Source: Anaerolineae bacterium (GTDB taxonomy: Bacteria; Chloroflexota; Anaerolineae; E26-bin7). Taken from it: a stretch of DNA of 9,620 nt. Shown piece by piece: positions 5,956 through 9,620 of the stretch (position 1 is its first letter; each line of letters opens with the position of its first letter). The stretch lies in contig JAOZOT010000113.1 in the NCBI GenBank assembly GCA_029933115.1, forward strand, positions 1-9,620, in the 5' to 3' direction. The notes under the pieces are model-generated. The model searched no databases, had not been told where the DNA came from, and was given only the letters and a program-made list of their open reading frames with translations. The translations under genes were made by a program, and so were the position numbers.

Positions 5956-6066
5956 ATGGAGGGATTGAACATCAGGCATTGGCTGATTCTTTCGATTTTG
6001 CTCTTCCTCAACGTCACGATTTTGGGCTGCCTCTTTCTGATGGTTGCCGGGAAGGTGGTGCCGTAG
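5956..6066 (+). CDS. Small single-span membrane protein, 36 residues, unknown function
   Basis: The ATG opens a 36-residue frame ending in TAG. The product has a short polar head (MEGLNIRH), an unbroken hydrophobic stretch (residues 9-31, with one Cys25 and a mid-membrane Asn19/Thr21), and a basic tail GKVVP. This is a typical one-pass small membrane protein, possibly a subunit or modulator of a larger membrane complex, but I recognise no family. Support comes from the complete expression signals: promoter 5898-5926, consensus ribosome site, and a terminator-like hairpin at 6167-6189 about 100 bp downstream. It follows birA by 111 bp and converges on the AlkZ-related gene. No membrane complex is encoded nearby, so its partner is unknown. 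A chance open frame is possible, but chance would rarely give all these signals with a clean membrane helix. Confidence 0.7.
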   Translation: MEGLNIRHWLILSILLFLNVTILGCLFLMVAGKVVP

Positions 6067-6161
6067 TCAATCAGCCCGCGCCAGGCAGTGTCCTGAAAAC
6101 TCGAATACCTGGGCTCTTCCGTCGGCTTGGCTTCGGGGGCGCTGTGGCGAACCTGCGACAA

Positions 6162-6195
6162 TACAAAAGCGTCTACACAGTAGGCGCTTGTTGTC
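6162..6195. terminator. Two-way terminator between convergent genes
   Basis: AAGCGTCTAC (6167-6176), loop ACA, GTAGGCGCTT (6180-6189) form a 10-bp stem with one G-T pair. Rightward it is followed by GTTGTCTATAT; leftward, on the minus strand, by TTTTGTATTGT, the better T tract. It lies 5 bp past the stop of the AlkZ-related gene and serves the small gene from the other side. Confidence 0.7.
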
Positions 6196-7073
6196 TATAT
6201 CTCCTCCTGCACCTTGGCCGACGCTAGATGCTTCCCTCGCAGCCCCTCGATGCGCACCTCGGTGACGATTCGCTCAGCTTCGGCCAGTTGCGCTGCTGCC
6301 CGTTCCACGTCCCGCTTCACCCAGCCGAAGAGGCGAGCGGCTTGGTCCACGGTGGCAGCGATGACGTTGTCCAGGTAGGTCGCCAGCAACGTGCGCCGTG
6401 CTTGGTCGCCGCTGATAGGTCGTGCCTGTTCGGGCAGGTCCGGGTACCAGCGGGAGACAATCTCATAGATGAAGGCGTAACGCCAGGCCCCGGCGCGAGC
6501 GATACCGACGGGCAATATTTTCAGGTCGGCCTGCAATTCGGTCAGCGCCCGCTGAAAGGCCGCCGTGCGGCTCTGGCCCGTCAGCCGGGCCAGCCGCCGC
6601 AACTCGATCACATGCTGCGGCCCGTGTTCCAACAAGGCTTCGTAGATCAGCTTGGCCTCGTGGCTGAGGCGACCGTCGCGATACTGGCGCAAGTAGTCGT
6701 CGGGGTCGCCGTAGTTCTCGGAGAGAGCATAGAAGAATGGGAGCAACTCCAGCGACACCAGAGTGGCCTTCTTGCGCAGCAGCTTGCCGTAGTACCACCG
6801 GCGTTTGTCGAGGGAGGTGTCCTTCCAGCCCCAGGTTTTCTGGATGTGAGGGTCGTGGTGTTCGTTGGGGACCGGTTTGACCCGGCCACAGACGGCATCC
6901 CACAGGCTGGGCAGTTCTACGCCTTTGATGGGAAAGAGGAAGCAGAAGCCCACGTCGTCCACGAAGGCGAGGGCGTCGTCCACTGTTTGCAGAGCCAGTT
7001 CTGGGCGACGGCGGTAGCGGCGCTCGCGCCAGTCTTCGATCTGAGTTAAAGTCAGGGAGAGAGTCTTTTCCAT
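6195..7073 (-). CDS. AlkZ-related tandem winged-helix protein
   Basis: This 292-residue protein resembles the HTH_42/AlkZ-YcaQ-related proteins. An N-terminal segment (about 10-64) carries WRERRYRRRPELALQTVDDA, then VGFCFLFPIKGVELPSLWDAVCG, typical of this group. A winged helix follows at about 135-195 (EAKLIYEALLEHG, LARLTGQSRTAAFQRALTEL) and a second one at about 222-285. Relatives include DNA glycosylases that remove bulky or crosslinked bases, but this protein is shorter than YcaQ and I cannot place the catalytic QxQ/QxD motif, so enzymatic activity is doubtful; it may only bind nucleic acid. ATG 7073 has only a weak GAAAG ribosome site. It diverges from the RACo-like gene with an 87-bp gap and ends at a two-way terminator, so it is a single-gene unit. 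The family call is moderately sure, the function is not. Confidence 0.62.
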   Translation of the reverse strand: MEKTLSLTLTQIEDWRERRYRRRPELALQTVDDALAFVDDVGFCFLFPIKGVELPSLWDAVCGRVKPVPNEHHDPHIQKTWGWKDTSLDKRRWYYGKLLRKKATLVSLELLPFFYALSENYGDPDDYLRQYRDGRLSHEAKLIYEALLEHGPQHVIELRRLARLTGQSRTAAFQRALTELQADLKILPVGIARAGAWRYAFIYEIVSRWYPDLPEQARPISGDQARRTLLATYLDNVIAATVDQAARLFGWVKRDVERAAAQLAEAERIVTEVRIEGLRGKHLASAKVQEEI

Positions 7074-7083
7074 CGTCTTTCAA

Positions 7084-7092
7084 AGTTTACCA
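7084..7092 (-). promoter_or_regulatory. Possible extended -10 promoter of the AlkZ-related gene
   Basis: The minus strand reads TGGTAAACT here: TAAACT (7084-7089) with the TGn extension. No good -35 box is present. The predicted start would be only a few bases before ATG 7073, consistent with the weak ribosome site and a nearly leaderless mRNA. Confidence 0.35.
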
Positions 7093-7115
7093 CAACTTGC
7101 CCCAAAAGGGTAGTT

Positions 7116-7140
7116 CTGCGTTGCTCGCAATGCGGTTTTT
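7116..7140 (+). terminator. Terminator-like hairpin in the leader of the RACo-like gene
   Basis: An 8-bp stem (7116-7123 with 7128-7135, two G-T pairs, loop CTCG) is followed directly by five T residues (7136-7140). It ends 20 bp before ATG 7161 and reads in the gene's direction, with no plus-strand gene upstream to terminate. It may attenuate the downstream gene. The stem is modest and no alternative fold or sensing domain is recognised. Confidence 0.4.
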
Positions 7141-7160
7141 AGAGTGTTGAAGGCTTGCCT

Positions 7161-8969
7161 ATGGTGACACATCGGGTGGATTTCGAGCCTGTTGGTCGGC
7201 GTTACGCTTGCCCCAGAGGCACAACTCTCCTCGAGGCCGCCCGCCGGGCGGGGGTGGGCATCGTCTCTGTATGCGGCGGGCGGGGCACTTGTGGCCACTG
7301 CCGCGTGCGGATCCTCGATGGCCTGGCGCCCCCTCCCACAGGTCCCGAGGGTGAGGTCTTCTCGGCGGAGGAGTTGGCCGCCGGCTACCGCCTGGCCTGT
7401 CAGGTCGAGGTGTTGAGCGACCTGCGGGTCCACGTTCCGCCGACCTCGCTGACCACCCCCCAACGGATTCAGGTGGAGGGCCGGGAACTGGCCGTGCCCC
7501 TTCAGCCTGCGGTGCGGTGCTACAAAGTGGCGCTGCCACCGCGGGCCCCGCAGGACCTCCGTCCCGAGCTCACCCGTCTGCGCGACGTTCTGGCCAGAGA
7601 GTACGGCCTGGAGAGGCTGGCTGTTGACTGCCGGCTGCTGCCCCGTATCCCTCTCCGCCTGCAGGAGTGGGATGGGGTGGCCAACGCGGTGGTGCGCGGT
7701 GGTGAGTTGATTGACCTGCTGCCCGAGGGGCGGGCTCCCCTGGGCCTGGCTGTGGACCTGGGGACGACCAAGATCGCCGCCCACCTGGTTGACCTGACGA
7801 CGGGGGAGACCCTGGAGGCCGGGGGAGTGATGAACCCCCAGATTGCCTACGGCGAGGACGTGATAGCCCGCATCGCCCACGCTATGGAAGGGGAGGAGCA
7901 GGCGGAGGAATTGCGGCAGGCCGCCGTCGGAGCGGTGAACGACCTGGCCGGTGAGCTTTGCGCCCTGGTTGGGCGTGCCCGCCGGGAAATCGCCGAAGCG
8001 GTCGTGGTCGGCAACACGGCCATGCATCACCTCTTCCTGGGTCTGCCGGTGAGGCAACTGGGGTTGGCCCCCTACCTGGCCGCTGTCATTGATCCCCTGG
8101 ACCTCAAAGCGCGGGACGTGGGCCTGGAGATTGCCCCCGGTGGATACGCGCATCTGTTGCCCAATATCGCCGGCTTTGTGGGCGCCGACCACGTGGCCAT
8201 GCTTCTCTCGACGGGCATCTACCGGGCCGAGGAAACGGTCGTCGGCCTGGACATCGGCACCAACACCGAGGTGGTCCTGCGGGCCGGGGGGCGGCTCATT
8301 GCCTGCTCCACCGCCTCGGGGCCGGCCTTTGAGGGAGCTCACATCCGCGATGGGATGCGGGCTGCGCCAGGGGCCATCGAGCGCCTGCGCATCACCGATA
8401 CCAATGTAGAGTACCAAACCATTGACGACGCCCCGCCGGTGGGATTATGTGGCTCAGGCATCTTGGACGCCGTGGCCCAGTTGCTCAAGGCGGGGGTGCT
8501 GGACGAGCGGGGGAGCATGGGGGAGCACCCCCGGGTGCGGCAAGGGAAGGACGGGCCAGAGTTCGTCCTGGTGGCTCAAGGGGAGGGCGGTGATGGCCGG
8601 GAGGTGGTCATCACCCGCGCCGATGTGGGAGAGATCCAACTGGCCAAAGGGGCCATGCGCGCCGGGGTCAACATCCTGCTGGACGAGGCGGGGCTCTCGG
8701 CCGAGGACGTGGACAAGATCGTCATCGCCGGGGCCTTTGGCACTTACGTTGACGTGGACAGCGCCGTGACGGTGGGCATGGTCCCGCCGCTGCCACTTTC
8801 GCGGTTCGTCCAGGTGGGCAACGCCGCAGCCATAGGGGCCAAGCTGGCTCTGATCTCGACAGAACAGCGGGCACTGGCCGAGGAAATCGCCCGCCAGGTG
8901 GAGTACATCGAGCTAACCAACGACCCTCGTTTCGTGGGCCAGTTTACCGAGGCGATGTTTTTGAGGTGA
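7161..8969 (+). CDS. RACo-like corrinoid activation protein, [2Fe-2S] ferredoxin plus ASKHA domain (DUF4445)
   Basis: This 602-residue cytosolic protein matches reductive activators of corrinoid proteins. The N-terminal ferredoxin domain (1-95) holds Cys38, Cys44, Cys47 and Cys80 in C-x5-C-x2-C-x32-C spacing for one [2Fe-2S] cluster. A linker (about 100-190) leads to the ATP-binding ASKHA domain: DLGTTK (199-204), DIGTNTE starting at Asp364, GLCGSGILDAV from about 428, and IAGAFGTYVDVDSA near 523. By family it uses ATP-driven electron transfer to return inactive Co(II) corrinoid to Co(I) for a methyltransferase. RamA-type activators carry C-terminal [4Fe-4S] clusters instead, which I do not see. 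No corrinoid protein, methyltransferase or CODH/ACS gene lies in the window, so the partner is unknown. ATG 7161 has GAAGG 7 nt upstream and beats TTG 7155. A terminator-like hairpin sits in its leader. Codon use is strongly GC-rich like its neighbours. Confidence 0.88.
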   Translation: MVTHRVDFEPVGRRYACPRGTTLLEAARRAGVGIVSVCGGRGTCGHCRVRILDGLAPPPTGPEGEVFSAEELAAGYRLACQVEVLSDLRVHVPPTSLTTPQRIQVEGRELAVPLQPAVRCYKVALPPRAPQDLRPELTRLRDVLAREYGLERLAVDCRLLPRIPLRLQEWDGVANAVVRGGELIDLLPEGRAPLGLAVDLGTTKIAAHLVDLTTGETLEAGGVMNPQIAYGEDVIARIAHAMEGEEQAEELRQAAVGAVNDLAGELCALVGRARREIAEAVVVGNTAMHHLFLGLPVRQLGLAPYLAAVIDPLDLKARDVGLEIAPGGYAHLLPNIAGFVGADHVAMLLSTGIYRAEETVVGLDIGTNTEVVLRAGGRLIACSTASGPAFEGAHIRDGMRAAPGAIERLRITDTNVEYQTIDDAPPVGLCGSGILDAVAQLLKAGVLDERGSMGEHPRVRQGKDGPEFVLVAQGEGGDGREVVITRADVGEIQLAKGAMRAGVNILLDEAGLSAEDVDKIVIAGAFGTYVDVDSAVTVGMVPPLPLSRFVQVGNAAAIGAKLALISTEQRALAEEIARQVEYIELTNDPRFVGQFTEAMFLR

Positions 8970-8970
8970 A

Positions 8971-8998
8971 AGGGAGGCGCGGATGATGGCGCCTGCCT
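8971..8998. terminator. Hairpin between two convergent stops
   Basis: AGGGAGGCGC (8971-8980) pairs with GCGCCTGCCT (8989-8998) at 9 of 10 positions around an 8-nt loop. It fills the 31-bp gap between the RACo-like and Asp-box genes, so a shared terminator is likely, though neither side has a T tract. Confidence 0.5.
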
Positions 8999-9000
8999 AG

Positions 9001-9620
9001 TCAAGGCGAAGGGGTGGGCGTCGGTGAGACAAGAGCGTCGGTCTCTTCCCACCTTGCCTTGTCCGGCCGGACGACCAGAAAATCGCCGTCTTCCGAACCG
9101 AGGAAGAGGTCATGGGTGCCATCGTGGTCAGGTGAGACGGCCAAAACGCGGAAGTAGGTGCCAGAGTCCCGCTCACCGATACGTTCGTCCTGCAATCTCT
9201 GCCAGGTGGTGCCGCCGTCGGTGGAGCGGTAGAGGGCGTCGCCGCCCAGGGCATAGACTGTGGCATCCTGGGCGAAAGCGGGCGACGGGGCAACGTCTTG
9301 TATCCCGGCCCACCATTCGGCAGGAGGTTCACGGAAGACAGAAAGAGTCTCCCAGGTCACTCCTCCATCGGTGGAACGGGCTATCCCTTTGCCGTACTCG
9401 GCGATTTGGAATTGGATGGGCTCCTCCGGCAGAGGCAACAAGTCCTTTGGCTGAGGCAGCTTATCAGCTCCTTGGGGTGGCTTCTGAGCTATCAGCGTCC
9501 AGTGCTCCCCTCCATCGGTGGAGCGGAAGAGGGATTGCCCGTCCAGTTCCCGCTGAGTGAGGTTGCTGTAATAGGTGTAGGCCAGCACAGTGCTATCTGT
9601 GGCATAGTCTGGAGAGACGA
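9001..9620 (-). CDS. Asp-box (BNR) repeat protein, C-terminal part only
   Basis: The frame is open to the right edge, so the start and N-terminus are outside the window. About 206 residues are visible; a GTG at 9586-9588 is internal, because the residues before it (SPDYATDSTV) continue the repeat pattern. Three Asp-box motifs RSTDGGxxW are evenly spaced, each before a strand, and SPDYATDSTVLAY and SPAFAQDATVYAL recur, which is the blade pattern of sialidase-like or Ycf48/sortilin-like beta-propellers. The C-terminus is a short SPTPTPSP tail. Such Asp-box proteins are commonly secreted or surface-bound in Chloroflexota, but no signal peptide can be judged here. Catalytic residues of a true sialidase cannot be assessed, and many such proteins are not glycosidases. 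It converges with the RACo-like gene and is probably unrelated to it. Confidence 0.8.
   Translation of the reverse strand, partial: VSPDYATDSTVLAYTYYSNLTQRELDGQSLFRSTDGGEHWTLIAQKPPQGADKLPQPKDLLPLPEEPIQFQIAEYGKGIARSTDGGVTWETLSVFREPPAEWWAGIQDVAPSPAFAQDATVYALGGDALYRSTDGGTTWQRLQDERIGERDSGTYFRVLAVSPDHDGTHDLFLGSEDGDFLVVRPDKARWEETDALVSPTPTPSP
9213..9526. repeat. DNA repeats coding the Asp boxes
   Basis: The core TCGGTGGARCGG occurs at 9218-9229, 9368-9379 and 9515-9526, spaced 150 and 147 bp. These encode RSTDGG on the minus strand, one copy per propeller blade of about 50 residues. Nucleotide-level conservation suggests internal duplication or strong codon constraint. Confidence 0.75.

Noticed and set aside
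5979..6227. Plus-strand frames overlapping the small gene and running into the AlkZ-related gene
   Set aside because: They cross the two-way terminator and lack start signals; the 36-codon frame at 5956 explains the ribosome site instead.
7080..8417. A 445-codon open frame on the minus strand across the RACo-like gene
   Set aside because: It is antisense to a gene with clear ferredoxin and ASKHA motifs. Its product is a low-complexity mix rich in Gly, Gln, His and Arg, as expected from GC-rich shadow frames, and it has no family features.

Overview
The window is GC-rich bacterial chromosome with seven protein-coding genes, one of them cut by the right edge, plus one 36-codon gene that is easy to miss. 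The family mix (a long divergent transketolase, a [2Fe-2S]/ASKHA corrinoid-activation protein, an AlkZ-related winged-helix protein, and an Asp-box repeat protein with a short Pro/Thr tail) looks most like Chloroflexota, probably an Anaerolineae-like anaerobe. This placement is inference from gene content; there is no rRNA or other marker to settle it.

Layout. Bases 70-4440 read leftward: a NAD(P)-dependent DapB-fold amino acid dehydrogenase-like gene (3445-4440), a 317-bp gap, then an ArsR-type regulator (2471-3127) followed after 52 bp by the transketolase (70-2418). The last two are probably one transcript, so the regulator may control the sugar-phosphate enzyme. A strong sigma70-type promoter (35-63, minus) follows the transketolase and fires out of the left edge. 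Bases 4441-5046 hold no credible gene but four inverted repeats, two of them long, and then a good promoter for birA (5047-5844), a biotin-protein ligase without a DNA-binding domain. Directly behind birA lies a promoter, a consensus Shine-Dalgarno and a 36-residue single-span membrane protein (5956-6066).

The small gene converges on the AlkZ-related gene (6195-7073, minus), with a two-way terminator between them. The AlkZ-related gene diverges from a RACo-like corrinoid-activation gene (7161-8969, plus), whose leader carries a terminator-like hairpin. That gene converges with a partial Asp-box protein (9001-9620, minus), with another hairpin between the stops.

The genes do not form one obvious pathway: the window looks like several short metabolic transcription units side by side. 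I see no CRISPR array, insertion sequence, tRNA, rRNA, phage gene or defence cassette, and no convincing new multi-gene system. The best candidates for something undescribed are the 36-residue membrane protein, the palindrome cluster before birA, and the possible attenuator in the corrinoid-activator leader.
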